64,000 bases of DNA, from the NCBI RefSeq assembly GCF_002776575.1, contig NZ_CP022549.1:132580-196579 (forward strand). The letters are read 5' to 3'. Source of the stretch: Sphingorhabdus sp. YGSMI21. Lineage in GTDB: Bacteria > Pseudomonadota > Alphaproteobacteria > Sphingomonadales > Sphingomonadaceae. The notes beneath the pieces were generated by a model, which saw only the letters and a list, made by a program, of their open reading frames with translations, searched no databases and had not been told where the DNA came from. The position numbers and the translations under genes were made by a program. Of this stretch, positions 15,793 to 24,452 are shown in pieces; positions within the stretch are counted from its first letter, which is position 1, and every line of letters starts with the position of its first letter.

Positions 15793-17748
15793 ATGCGCCA
15801 ATGTGCCAGAATATATTCTATCCTTTTATCCGTTCTGGCTTTGGTCACCATTTGCTCACCGATCGCCGCGCAGACGAAGAAGGCTGAAGTTGAAACGCTG
15901 TGGCGATTGCTGGATTATATTGCGGTCGATTATCCCGGCGCAGTCGATAAAGGCAAAGTGATAAACGAAGCAGAGTATTCCGAAATGGAGGAGTTTTCGG
16001 GAACTGTCGTTGACGGTTTCGCAAAGCTGGCGCAAAATCCAAACCGAGCCGACCTGATTGCAAAAGGTAACGAGCTCAATACAGCCATTGACAGCAAAGC
16101 TTCTCCGGATGCGGTGGCGCGGCAGGCACGCTCGCTGGCAACGGATTTGCTCCGCAGCTATCCTGTTCCGCTTGCCCCCAAAGCTGCACCGAATATGCAA
16201 AACGGCAAACAGCTATACGCTCAAAATTGTGCCAGTTGCCACGGCACGTCCGGTAATGGACAAGGGCCGGATGCAGGACAGCTCAACCCCGCTCCAATAG
16301 CTTTTACTGATGTTGAGAGAGCAAGAGAACGCAGCCTGTTCGCACTTTATCAGGTTATTGGTCAGGGACTTGACGGGACGGCAATGCAGAGTTTTGCCGA
16401 TTTGCCTGCCCAGGACCGTTGGGATATGGCTGCATATGCGGGCAGCTTTGCATTCAAAGAGGCATCCAAGGGGCAAGGGCTTTGGAAAAACGATGCGTCA
16501 ATTCGCGCTCTTTTTCCCGATCTCGCAGCTCTGGTAAGCATGACTTCAGCCAATCTTGGAAAGCAGATCGGACCAGAAAGAGCAGACGCTGTGATGGCAT
16601 TCCTGCGGAACCACCCGGAAGCCGTTGGGACTGCCTCCAGCGGTTCGTTGGCGTTATCGCGGACCAAACTGAAGGAAAGTCTTGCTGCCTATCAGGCAGG
16701 CAGAAAAGACGAAGCAGAAGCGTTCGCACTATCGGCCTATCTAGACGGTTTTGAGCCTCTTGAACCTGCACTGGCCTCTCGCGACCCCTCTTTGCTAAAA
16801 GCAATTGAGCGCGCGATGGCCCGCGTCCGCGCTGCTATCGGTGATGACCTTCCTGTAGCAGAGGTGGAGAGCCGGATCGGCGCTCTTGATGGGCTGTTCT
16901 CGGAGGCGGAGACCGCTCTGGACGCCGATCAGGCTAGCCAAGCATCTGCTTTCGTCGGAGCCTTTACAATATTGCTTCGCGAAGGGCTGGAGGCGCTACT
17001 GATTGTGGTGGCTATGATTGCGTTTCTGCGCAAGGCCGAGCGACCCGAAGTCATGCCATATGTGCATGGAGGTTGGATTACGGCGCTTCTAGCGGGCGGT
17101 ATTACATGGTTCGCTGCCACCTATCTCATAGGTATCAGCGGCGCGAGCCGTGAACTAACCGAGGGCTTTGGTTCGCTATTTGCAGCGGTCATCTTGCTAT
17201 TTGTAGGTTTGTGGATGCACGGCAAGTCGCGCGCCGATGAGTGGCAACGCTATATTCGTGAGACAATGAGCAAAGCATTGTCGCGGGGATCTGCATGGTT
17301 TCTCTTTGGGCTGGCATTCATTGTCGTTTACCGGGAAGTCTTTGAGACCATATTGTTTTTTGCCGCGCTCTGGACTGCTGACAATGGTATGACCATTTTA
17401 GCTGGTTCGGGAGTCGCGATACTTTTGCTCTCGGTCATTGCCTGGGCCATGTTACGATACAGCCAGAAGTTACCGATAGGTAAGTTCTTCGCTTACAGCT
17501 CAGCGTTGATGATCGTTCTTACTGTGATTCTCACCGGCAAGGGGATTGCGGCGTTGCAGGAGGCTGGCCTGATGAGCGTGACCCCGCTTTCTGATTTTCC
17601 GCAAATTGCCATGTTGGGAATTTTCCCTGCGGTTCAGTCTCTTATCGCTCAAGTTTTGGTAATTGCAGTCATAGCAGCGGGGTATTGGTACAATGTCCGT
17701 TTAAAATACATCCAGGATTACAGTATATCTGATCAAAATGAATTTTGA
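15793..17748 (+). CDS. Cytochrome c-FTR1 iron/lead permease fusion
   Basis: 651 residues. After a signal peptide comes an ~100-residue helical region, a c-type haem motif CASCH (146-150), a helical periplasmic linker, and from about residue 385 the FTR1 membrane domain. The domain has two RExxE-type motifs, LLREGLEALLIV and VYREVFETILFF, which in EfeU/Ftr1 carry ferric iron. Fused cytochrome and FTR1 modules are known in proteobacteria, where the haem domain probably supports oxidation of Fe(II) before uptake; related proteins occur in lead operons (PbrT). In this cluster a link with multicopper oxidase is plausible. Confidence 0.88.
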   Translation: MRQCARIYSILLSVLALVTICSPIAAQTKKAEVETLWRLLDYIAVDYPGAVDKGKVINEAEYSEMEEFSGTVVDGFAKLAQNPNRADLIAKGNELNTAIDSKASPDAVARQARSLATDLLRSYPVPLAPKAAPNMQNGKQLYAQNCASCHGTSGNGQGPDAGQLNPAPIAFTDVERARERSLFALYQVIGQGLDGTAMQSFADLPAQDRWDMAAYAGSFAFKEASKGQGLWKNDASIRALFPDLAALVSMTSANLGKQIGPERADAVMAFLRNHPEAVGTASSGSLALSRTKLKESLAAYQAGRKDEAEAFALSAYLDGFEPLEPALASRDPSLLKAIERAMARVRAAIGDDLPVAEVESRIGALDGLFSEAETALDADQASQASAFVGAFTILLREGLEALLIVVAMIAFLRKAERPEVMPYVHGGWITALLAGGITWFAATYLIGISGASRELTEGFGSLFAAVILLFVGLWMHGKSRADEWQRYIRETMSKALSRGSAWFLFGLAFIVVYREVFETILFFAALWTADNGMTILAGSGVAILLLSVIAWAMLRYSQKLPIGKFFAYSSALMIVLTVILTGKGIAALQEAGLMSVTPLSDFPQIAMLGIFPAVQSLIAQVLVIAVIAAGYWYNVRLKYIQDYSISDQNEF

Positions 17749-17756
17749 TAAACGAA

Positions 17757-17941
17757 ATGGAGCTTCCAGACCCCTATATAGCCCGTATCTGCGCCGAGCT
17801 TGGCGGGGTTGTTCTGGCGGCTTACCTGTTTTTACCTTACCAACCATGACGTCACAGACTTACGGGCTGATTGGCGGCCTTGCCGTTGGCTGGATTTTGG
17901 GTCAGGTTATTGAATTCCTATTGATCCGCTTCCGTAGGTAA
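17757..17941 (+). other. Two tiny overlapping frames, possible small membrane peptides
   Basis: A 30-residue frame (17757-17849: MELPDPYIARICAELGGVV..) ends in ATGA, and from that ATG (17846) a 31-residue frame runs to 17941 with one hydrophobic helix and an RFRR tail. Together they read like one small two-helix membrane protein broken by a frameshift, or two coupled peptides. No ribosome-binding site is evident for the first. Low confidence. Confidence 0.25.
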
Positions 17942-17994
17942 CCTTTCTGTCGGCATATAGTCGGGGATTAGCAAGACACGGAGACGGTCCAAAA

Positions 17995-18363
17995 ATGATA
18001 AAGAAACTGCAACAGCGAATTCCAGGATTAGTTCACCTCCTGATTGGTGCGCTCGTGGGCATAGTTATTTTACACCCGCTGGTTACTCTAATATTCTGGC
18101 TTGAGTTCAATCAATTGCTGGCGGTTCCTTCAGATTCTGTAGCTGATTTCCTGTGAAAGCGGATTAGCGGGGCAACCATCGTCGAAATAGGACCTATGAC
18201 ACTTGTTTTTGCTGGACTTGGGATCGTTTCAGCTATGGTCTTTAAGCTAATCCAAGATTTATCTGAGGATAGTAGAAAAAAATCAGCCGTTCTACAAAGG
18301 CAAATGAACGATCAACTTCCTTTGCTCATTGCGGCGGGAGAGAGTGAGATTACTGGATTTTAA
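17995..18363 (+). pseudogene. Small membrane protein gene with in-frame TGA
   Basis: From ATG 17995 a frame of 53 codons ends at TGA 18154-18156 and continues in the same frame for 68 more codons to TAA 18361-18363. The first half has a hydrophobic helix (HLLIGALVGIVILHPLVTLIFWL); the second has a further helix (MTLVFAGLGIVSAMVF) and a charged C-terminus. A single nonsense change, possibly TGG to TGA, would explain the interruption. No family recognised. Confidence 0.5.
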
Positions 18364-18440
18364 GAAACTATGCGATGGGATGTAAAAGAAAATAGAGTAA
18401 ATAAGGTGACGGTCCCCCGGTTTTGTGTCCAGGTTCAATG

Positions 18441-19201
18441 TTAGCCTCCCGCCTTCATCGGTCGGGGGTTAACCCCGACCGATGAAGCAAATTCAGCTGG
18501 TGTCATCCAGCCAAGCGAGGTGTGAGGACGACACTCATTATAGTCCCGTCGCCACGCTTCGATCTTGCTCCTTGCACCGTCCAATGACAAGAACCAATGT
18601 GTATTCAGGCATTGTCGGTGGGCTTGCCAGGGCGCGAGAAGTCCAGTTTCACTTTATTCTCATAGGCCCAGCGATCCAGCACTTTCGAGATGAACTCCGG
18701 GCCATTGTCCACTCTAATAGCGCGAGGGGTTCCTCGGATCGTCGCGATCCGTGTCATCGCCTCTACAACTTGCTCTCCCTTGATACCCTGGGCAACATCA
18801 ATTGCGAGCGCTTCTCGGGTAAAAGCATCGACGAGGGTCAACGCCCGAAGTCGACGACCGTCGAATAGCGCGTCGTACACGAAGTCCATCGCCCAAATAT
18901 CATTGGCAGCCGTTGCCGCAGGCTGGCGCTCCCGCTGGACTGCGCTGATGTGCCTGGGGGGCCTCTTGAGCCGCAGACTCAAGCCATCCTCACGGTATAG
19001 CCGGTAAACCCGCTTATGGTTTACGACCCAGCCCTCCCGTCGCAATAAGATATAAATCCTGAAATAGCCGTATCGCATCCGGGTCTGCGCGATGTCCCGG
19101 ATGCGCATGAGTAGAGGCGTCTGATCAGCTCTGACTGACCGGTATCTTATGCTCCGCCGGTCGAAGGTCAGTATGGCGCAGCTCCGGCGCTCACTGACCA
19201 C
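18441..19201 (-). pseudogene. IS3-family transposase OrfB, frameshifted by internal deletion
   Basis: The rve integrase core is recognisable (ANDIWAMDFVYDALFDGRRLRALTLVDAFTREALAIDV, then IRVDNGPEFISKVL), giving the first two acidic residues of the DDE triad. At DFSRPGKPTDNA the frame stops (18605). The rest, CLNTHWFLSLDGA ... RRDYNECRPHTSLGWMTPAEFA, continues in another frame to 18441. About a dozen codons that include the usual catalytic Glu (FIEAFNGRLR-type segment) are missing between the two parts. The enzyme is therefore dead. Confidence 0.8.
18454..18486. terminator. Very stable hairpin at the 3' end of the IS3 element
   Basis: 14-bp perfect arms (TTCATCGGTCGGGG / CCCCGACCGATGAA) with a 5-base loop, inside the last codons of the orfB remnant. 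It may act as a terminator, or block translation and transcription entering the element. No T-run beside it. Confidence 0.5.
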
Positions 19202-19248
19202 ATGACTCGACTGGACGTACCGGGCGATCTCGCGCTGCCGATCAGGCC

Positions 19249-19500
19249 TCAGACTTTTTTTGACAGAACATCCTGCAAAATGTGCTTGTCCAGGCTGAGA
19301 TCAGCAACCAATCGTTTGAGCCACCGCAACTCTCCAACACCCAGCCCGCCATAAAGCTTCTTCCAGCGGTAAAACGTCTGCTCCGAAATCCCCATCCGAC
19401 GGATTACCTCCGCCACCGGCGTTCCCGTCTCCGCCTGCTTCATCGCGTAGGCAATCTGTTCCTCAGTATATCGACTCTTCTTCACGGCACACTCCTTCAT
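19249..19500 (-). CDS. IS3-family transposase OrfA
   Basis: 83 residues, the HTH-8 type DNA-binding subunit: KKSRYTEEQIAYAMKQAETGTPVAEVIRRMGISEQTFYRWKKLYGGLG followed by a leucine-rich stretch RWLKRLVADLSLDKHIL. It recognises the terminal repeats and is joined to OrfB by frameshifting at the run of A residues near its stop. It appears intact although its partner is not. Confidence 0.88.
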   Translation of the reverse strand: MKECAVKKSRYTEEQIAYAMKQAETGTPVAEVIRRMGISEQTFYRWKKLYGGLGVGELRWLKRLVADLSLDKHILQDVLSKKV

Positions 19501-19701
19501 AATCAGGGTTACAATACCGGAAAACTCCCATTCAAACTGGAGGAAAAAACAGGGAGGACGTCAATATTGGCGAGCTTTAATTAAAATTCTAATGGAATTT
19601 GATTGAGGAATTGCGGCTTTATAAATAGTAGAATATCTTGCACATGTCCATAAATATGGCTATATAAGAACCATAAGTATCGACACAAATAAGGACGCCG
19701 C

Positions 19702-20133
19702 ATGGCTCATACACATAAAGACGCACGGAAAAAAACTGGTAAAACAGGTGGTTGGGCGACGCGCTCCCAAAGCAGCGGCAAGTTTATGGCTAGTTTTGTC
19801 ACTAATGGTGGCAAAGTTGATATTGAGCAGGTCAGCCGCACTTTCAAAATGTCTAAAGTTCAGTTAGCCGAAACTGCCGGTCTGGGTAAAACTACGGTAA
19901 CAAAGGTGGAAAGGCGCGATAGCCCGAAAGCGCAATCCCGAATGACAGAAATGCTAGAAATTTTGGCACGTGTGCGCGATTGGGCAGGTAGCGAAGCACA
20001 GGCTATGGCATGGTATCGCGCAGAGCCCATTCCAGCCTTAGATGGAAGAACCGCCGAGGCTTTGGTTAAATCCGGCCAGGCAAATGCGGTTCGGGAATAT
20101 CTCGATCATCTCGCTCTGGGTGGTTTTGCTTGA
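19702..20133 (+). CDS. Antitoxin of a RES-type toxin-antitoxin pair (DUF2384/Xre-like)
   Basis: 143 residues. Lys-rich N-terminus, a central helix-turn-helix-like stretch (VSRTFKMSKVQLAETAGLGKTTVTKVER) and a C-terminal part ALDGRTAEALVKSGQANAVREYLDHLALGGFA, the characteristic MbcA/ParS/Xre antitoxin tail that plugs the toxin active site. It should repress its own promoter and neutralise the RES protein whose gene overlaps by 4 bases. It directly follows the IS3 element. Confidence 0.88.
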   Translation: MAHTHKDARKKTGKTGGWATRSQSSGKFMASFVTNGGKVDIEQVSRTFKMSKVQLAETAGLGKTTVTKVERRDSPKAQSRMTEMLEILARVRDWAGSEAQAMAWYRAEPIPALDGRTAEALVKSGQANAVREYLDHLALGGFA

Positions 20134-20648
20134 ATTTTGTAGGACGGTGTTACCGTGCCCATGATCCATTTTGGTCTTTCAAGCCAATATCGGGAGACGG
20201 CGCTGCTATGCGTGGCGGCCGATTTAATAGGAAAGGTCAGCCGGCGCTTTATTTGGCCCTCGATTCTGTAACCGCACTGATTGAATGTTCCCAGGGATTT
20301 TCTGGACGATTATCGCCCATCACTTTGTGTGAATATGATGTTGAATGCGAAAATATCGCGGACCTTAGAACCACCAAAGACCAAAAAGCGCTGTCTGTAG
20401 ATTTTGCAGATCTGGATTGCGCTTGGCTAACTATCCAGCTTGCTGGAAAAACCGCGCCGTCACAAAAGATCGCGAATGATATGGCAGCAGCCGGTTATGA
20501 CGGCATGCTTGTTCCAAGCTTTGCACCTGATGCAAAAAAGGATAGTTCAAATTTGATCTTGTGGAACTGGGGACCGAAATTGCCACATAAAGTTGAAGTT
20601 TACGATCCTTCTGGAAGATTACCGAAAAACCAACTTTCGTGGGATTAG
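20130..20648 (+). CDS. RES-domain toxin
   Basis: 172 residues, full RES domain: CYRAHDPFW, GGRFNRKGQPALYLALDSVTALIE with the conserved Arg, Tyr and Glu, and late YDGMLVPSF and SNLILWNW. RES toxins such as MbcT and ParT attack NAD+ or ADP-ribosylate targets when freed from their antitoxin. ATGA-type overlap with the antitoxin gene shows coupled translation. It differs clearly from the second RES protein nearby. Confidence 0.9.
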   Translation: MNFVGRCYRAHDPFWSFKPISGDGAAMRGGRFNRKGQPALYLALDSVTALIECSQGFSGRLSPITLCEYDVECENIADLRTTKDQKALSVDFADLDCAWLTIQLAGKTAPSQKIANDMAAAGYDGMLVPSFAPDAKKDSSNLILWNWGPKLPHKVEVYDPSGRLPKNQLSWD

Positions 20649-20746
20649 GGTTATTCTCGCTCGATATACCAAAATCCAATAAAACTTAACATAATCTTTG
20701 CTATCACCTGCCCTTTAGGTGCAAATCGCGACGTTAAATGACCCGG

Positions 20747-20980
20747 TCAATGTGCCAGCCTCGCAACAAGTTCGAATGGCTCTCCATCTGATGGTTCGCC
20801 CGTCTCGATCGGTATGCCGAAAGATTCGTCATCGTCAGGCTCAACGCCGATCTCATTTTCCAGAAAATCCCGATATCTGGCGCGGTGCGTATCATTCATG
20901 ATCCAGACCAGTCGTTCGCGCGGGACATCTGGTGCCTCCACAACGGCATCGGTCATTGCCCGGTGATAGTCATACATCAT
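20747..20980 (-). CDS. Small acidic hypothetical protein
   Basis: 77 residues from ATG 20980; chosen because GGAGG stands upstream at 20985-20989. Sequence begins MMYDYHRAMTDAVVEAPDVPRERLVWIMNDTHRARYRDFLENE and ends with an acidic region (EPDDDESFG). No family recognised, no membrane segment. It lies convergent to the first RES gene and divergent to the second antitoxin gene, so it may be part of the defence island. Confidence 0.45.
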   Translation of the reverse strand: MMYDYHRAMTDAVVEAPDVPRERLVWIMNDTHRARYRDFLENEIGVEPDDDESFGIPIETGEPSDGEPFELVARLAH

Positions 20981-21157
20981 ACTGCCTCCGTTAGGACCGC
21001 GTCTATCATCGCGCCAATTCGGTGGAAAGCAAATACTTCGAAGGGGCGTCAAACTATGCTTTACTGCAGATTGCTCTATCTCGTTTGCGTACGCTCTAAT
21101 ATTAAAGGGTGTGGACAAATGTCCATTTTTTGGTAAAAGAGGTCAAAAGGACGCGGC

Positions 21158-21577
21158 ATGCTTAACATTATTCCCTCTGGAACGTCAAAAAAACCCGCAC
21201 CTATGGGCGGCGATTATGGCCCGGCCGAAATTGAAGCCATGCAGCGTGCCATCATTAATCTATTTTCGAAGTGGGCCGTCAAAGATGCTGACGCCGCGAT
21301 CATTCTGGGCGGCATATCAAAAAAGACCTTACGGCGCTGGAGAGATGGCGACTATGGCAGGGTAAACCGGGATATGGCTGACCGGATGTCAAACCTTCTT
21401 GGTATTCATAAAGCTCTACGGGTTATATTTTCCGACCCTCAGCACGGCTATAGCTGGATTAACAACCCGAATAAGGCTTTCGGCGACCAGTCTGCGCTAG
21501 ATGTTCTGCGGCTCGGCGGTATGGAAGATGTTGTCCGCATCAGACGCTATTTGGATTCTGTTCGCGGCGGATGGTAG
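21158..21577 (+). CDS. MbcA/ParS/Xre antitoxin (second pair)
   Basis: 139 residues. N-terminal HTH region (MQRAIINLFSKWAVKDADAAIILGGISKKTLRRWRDGDYGRV) and C-terminal DUF2384 domain (MSNLLGIHKALRVIFSDPQHGYSWINNPNKAFGDQSALDVLRLGGMEDVVRIRRYLD). The WINxPNxAFxGxxALDxL-like motif is the classical antitoxin signature. It overlaps the following RES gene by 7 bases. Confidence 0.92.
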   Translation: MLNIIPSGTSKKPAPMGGDYGPAEIEAMQRAIINLFSKWAVKDADAAIILGGISKKTLRRWRDGDYGRVNRDMADRMSNLLGIHKALRVIFSDPQHGYSWINNPNKAFGDQSALDVLRLGGMEDVVRIRRYLDSVRGGW

Positions 21578-22278
21578 ACGCCGCAATCGCGCATATCTCA
21601 TGGCCGAAGACACACTGCTTGGTGATGTCTCAATTCCCTCCCATCGATTTGTTCGACGATATTGCTGACCCACGAGATTGGGAAACATTGGCGAGTGCAC
21701 AATCGCGAACCAATCCACGTATCTATGAGGAAATTGGTGATCTGTCTCTAGTGCCGGTTGATCGCAGATTGGCTGGCGATGGTGCGTCCTGGGTCATGGC
21801 CGCATTTACACATATATCACCTGACCGGACTTCACGGTTCAGCGACGGAACTTTTGGAGTATATTATGCTGGCGACTGTCTCGAAACGGCTTTGCGCGAA
21901 CACACGTTTCATGTGGAGCGATTTTATAGAGATGCGGTGATGGAACCTGGTTGGATTTCAAAAGTCCGCCAGCTTGTAGGAACCGTCGATACTGATCTTG
22001 TAGACCTCCGCGATCCGGGTAATGAGCATCTGCTCAACCCGGATATTGCTACTTATCCAATCTCTCAAACATTTGCTAAAGAACAGAAGTTGTTGGAGCG
22101 CGATGGTCTTGTTTACCCTAGTTTGCGTCACGATGGCGGACAGTGCATCGCAATTTTCTTTCCCGACGCTGTAACCCCACCAGTTCAGGCGGAGCATTTT
22201 CGATATCATTGGAACGGCACACGCGTTGATTTCGTTCAGGCTCTTTCTGGGGACCGGGAAATTCTGGAATTGGTCTAA
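21571..22278 (+). CDS. RES-domain toxin (second pair)
   Basis: 235 residues. RES core: DRTSRFSDGTFGVYYAGDCLETALREHTFHVERFY with the conserved Arg, Tyr and Glu, later DGLVYPSLRHDGGQCIAIFFPDAV. Larger than the first RES toxin and of the type paired with full Xre/DUF2384 antitoxins. The frame could also start at the internal ATG near MSQFPP (21628). Expected activity is NAD+ phosphorolysis/hydrolysis or ADP-ribosylation when unopposed. Confidence 0.9.
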   Translation: MVDAAIAHISWPKTHCLVMSQFPPIDLFDDIADPRDWETLASAQSRTNPRIYEEIGDLSLVPVDRRLAGDGASWVMAAFTHISPDRTSRFSDGTFGVYYAGDCLETALREHTFHVERFYRDAVMEPGWISKVRQLVGTVDTDLVDLRDPGNEHLLNPDIATYPISQTFAKEQKLLERDGLVYPSLRHDGGQCIAIFFPDAVTPPVQAEHFRYHWNGTRVDFVQALSGDREILELV

Positions 22279-22834
22279 TATATCTCAAATCCAGAAAATC
22301 TCCGCTATGGCCTATAACCGTGACCAAATGCAGTAAAAAAAATTCAGAGGTTTTTCGGGTCACAAAATGATTAGGATAATGAACGATCAATCAGGGTAGG
22401 ATTAAAAGAGTGGACGAAGAAAATACGGAAGCAGTTGAGTTATATCATCCACCCTTTGTAGTCCGTGCTCTCGACTGGATAGAAGGTATATCCTCCGAAC
22501 AGCTTATTGCCGCTGCGCAGATCAAGGATCAAAATAAGAGTGGCTTCATTCCCCCAGCTGCGCTGGTTCGAATTATTCGTCGATTTAGAACTGACGGTAA
22601 GCTGGAGCTCAGTGATCGTCTCGTAGCAATACTGATCACGAATGCTTATGATTATGTCAGGAGGGTTTCAGCGGGGTTTGATGTTGGAGATAGAGAGGAC
22701 GTGATCCAGGAAACCATGCAAACGTTTCTTACCGAACTGGCCGAGAATGACGGTATTGATTGGTGGGAGGTGACATTTCACCGGGAGTTGCGACGCCGCG
22801 CCAGCGATGCCTATGCACGTTTAATTGGCCGTCA

Positions 22835-22842
22835 CCGCAAGC
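22835..22842. repeat. Target-site duplication, left copy
   Basis: CCGCAAGC directly before the IS256 left end; the same 8 bases follow the right end at 24165-24172. An intact duplication shows a simple, probably recent transposition. Confidence 0.85.
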
Positions 22843-24164
22843 GGGAGTGTCATAAATTCCGTGTGTCGTGGGGCTGTTAGACATTATGCCGCCATGGCTT
22901 TGATGAAGCGTTCGCCGAAGATAACTGCGAACTGGGCCTTTGCCATGGTCCACTCACGTGGTGGCATTCTCCACTCTTTTTCTGATCTGTTCAAGACCAG
23001 ATAGAGCAATTTCGTTGCCGCCTCGTCATTGGGGAAGTGCCCTCTGGCCCTGACTGCCCGTCTGAGCTTTGAGTTCAGGGCTTCGATAGCATTCGTCGTG
23101 TAGATGATTTTGCGTACCGCCTCGGGAAAGGCGAAGAATGGAATAACTTCATTCCATGCCCGCCGCCAGCTCTGGGCGATGGCGGCATAACGCAGACCCC
23201 ATTCGCTGGCTTCAAAAGCAGTCAGCGCGTCCTCGGCAGCCTTGGCATCAACAGCGCGGTAAATGGCCTTGAGGGCTGCCGCCAGCGGCTTGCGATCTTT
23301 CCATGCCACAAAATCCATGCTGTTACGTAGCAGATGGACGATGCATGTCTGGACGACAGCTTCAGGGAACACCGCTGTTATCGCATCAGGAAATCCCTTG
23401 AGACCGTCAACAACGGCCAGCATGATGTCCTCGGTGCCGCGGTTTTTAAGCTCATTCATGACCCGCAGCCAGAATTTGGCACCTTCATTTTGTTCGATCC
23501 ACAGGCCGAGAACCTCTTTGCGGCCATCGGCGCGGACGCCAAGAGCGATATGGATAGCTTTGCTGCGGACCATGCCTTCATCGCGGATCTTAACGCGAAT
23601 GGCGTCAAAAAATACCAGCGGATAGGCCGGATCAAGCGGGCGCTGCTGCCAGGCGGTAACTTCCTCCAAAACACCGTCGGTGACGGTCGAGATCAGGTCA
23701 GGCGATACGTCGATGCCGTATAGCTCACGCAAATGCCCGGTTATCTCCCGCGTGCTCATCCCGCGCGCATACATGGAGATAATTTTATCATCAAAACCGG
23801 GAAACCGGCGCTGGTATTTAGCGATCAACTGCGGATTAAAGCTACCAGCGCGATCGCGCGGCACCTCGATCTCGATCTTGCTGCTATCGGTGATGACACG
23901 CTTGCGGCCATAGCCGTTGCGGCTGTTACCAGCCTGTTCGTCGCCGCCCAGATGATAATCCATCTCGGCATTCAGCGCCCGTTCGGCGAGCGCCTTCTTC
24001 AGCGAATCCAGCAATCCTCCCTGATCCAGCGCAGAAGCTGCATCGGTGCCTGCTAAAAGTTGATCCAGTAAACCTGCCGGGATCGTCGGCTCTTTGCGTC
24101 GTGACATAGTGGGACTCCTTTTTACCCATTATGCCCCACGACACACGGAATTTATGACACTCCC
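22843..24164 (-). mobile_element. Intact IS256-family insertion sequence
   Basis: 1322 bp bounded by long inverted repeats: GGGAGTGTCATAAATTCCGT at the left and its complement at the right; the identity continues to over 30 bases (through GTGTCGTGGGGC). One full transposase gene on the minus strand. Eight-base target duplication (CCGCAAGC) as usual for the family. It interrupts the sigma-like first gene of the operon. Confidence 0.93.
22884..24107 (-). CDS. IS256-family (mutator type) transposase
   Basis: 407 residues, the normal length. Domain signature of the Transposase_mut family: YPLVFFDAIRVKIRDEG (first Asp), MLAVVDGLKGFPDAITAVFPEAVVQTCIVHLLRNSM (second Asp and the C/H motif) and the later Glu region around TTNAIEALNSKLRRAVRARGHFPN. 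Fully open frame, so the element may still be mobile. It reads against the host operon. Confidence 0.95.
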   Translation of the reverse strand: MSRRKEPTIPAGLLDQLLAGTDAASALDQGGLLDSLKKALAERALNAEMDYHLGGDEQAGNSRNGYGRKRVITDSSKIEIEVPRDRAGSFNPQLIAKYQRRFPGFDDKIISMYARGMSTREITGHLRELYGIDVSPDLISTVTDGVLEEVTAWQQRPLDPAYPLVFFDAIRVKIRDEGMVRSKAIHIALGVRADGRKEVLGLWIEQNEGAKFWLRVMNELKNRGTEDIMLAVVDGLKGFPDAITAVFPEAVVQTCIVHLLRNSMDFVAWKDRKPLAAALKAIYRAVDAKAAEDALTAFEASEWGLRYAAIAQSWRRAWNEVIPFFAFPEAVRKIIYTTNAIEALNSKLRRAVRARGHFPNDEAATKLLYLVLNRSEKEWRMPPREWTMAKAQFAVIFGERFIKAMAA

Positions 24165-24172
24165 CCGCAAGC
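24165..24172. repeat. Target-site duplication, right copy
   Basis: CCGCAAGC directly after the right end of the IS256 element; identical to 22835-22842. Confidence 0.85.
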
Positions 24173-24452
24173 GATCAGCTGAACTTACTGATGATCATGA
24201 GTTCAGTGATGATGGTGAGGCAGCGGCTGCTCTTCAAATACGCGCTACGCTTGTAGCATTTGCGGACAAAAAGCTTAAAACAGAAGAGCACCGCCGACTT
24301 TTCCTTCTGTTGATGTTGGGCGACCTCCCGATAGATGCACCTGAAGCGCCCAATGATCTGGTTCGCCTCACAGGTAAACCGCGTAGTACACTTGCAAATC
24401 TCAAAACAGATTTTACGCGCATGCTCAAAGCAGCGCTTGTGGAGAAAGCGTC

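Larger units (their letters stand above)
18407..19563 (-). mobile_element. Damaged IS3-family insertion sequence
   Basis: About 1.16 kb. Imperfect terminal repeats start TGACGGTCCCCCGGTTTTG on the left (18407) and TGACGTCCTCCCTGTTTTTT on the complement of the right end (19563). OrfA and OrfB lie in the standard order on the minus strand, with an A7G slippery site (complement of 19254-19261) at the end of orfA for the programmed -1 frameshift of this family. OrfB carries an internal deletion, so the copy cannot make a full transposase. No clear target duplication was found at these ends. Confidence 0.75.
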
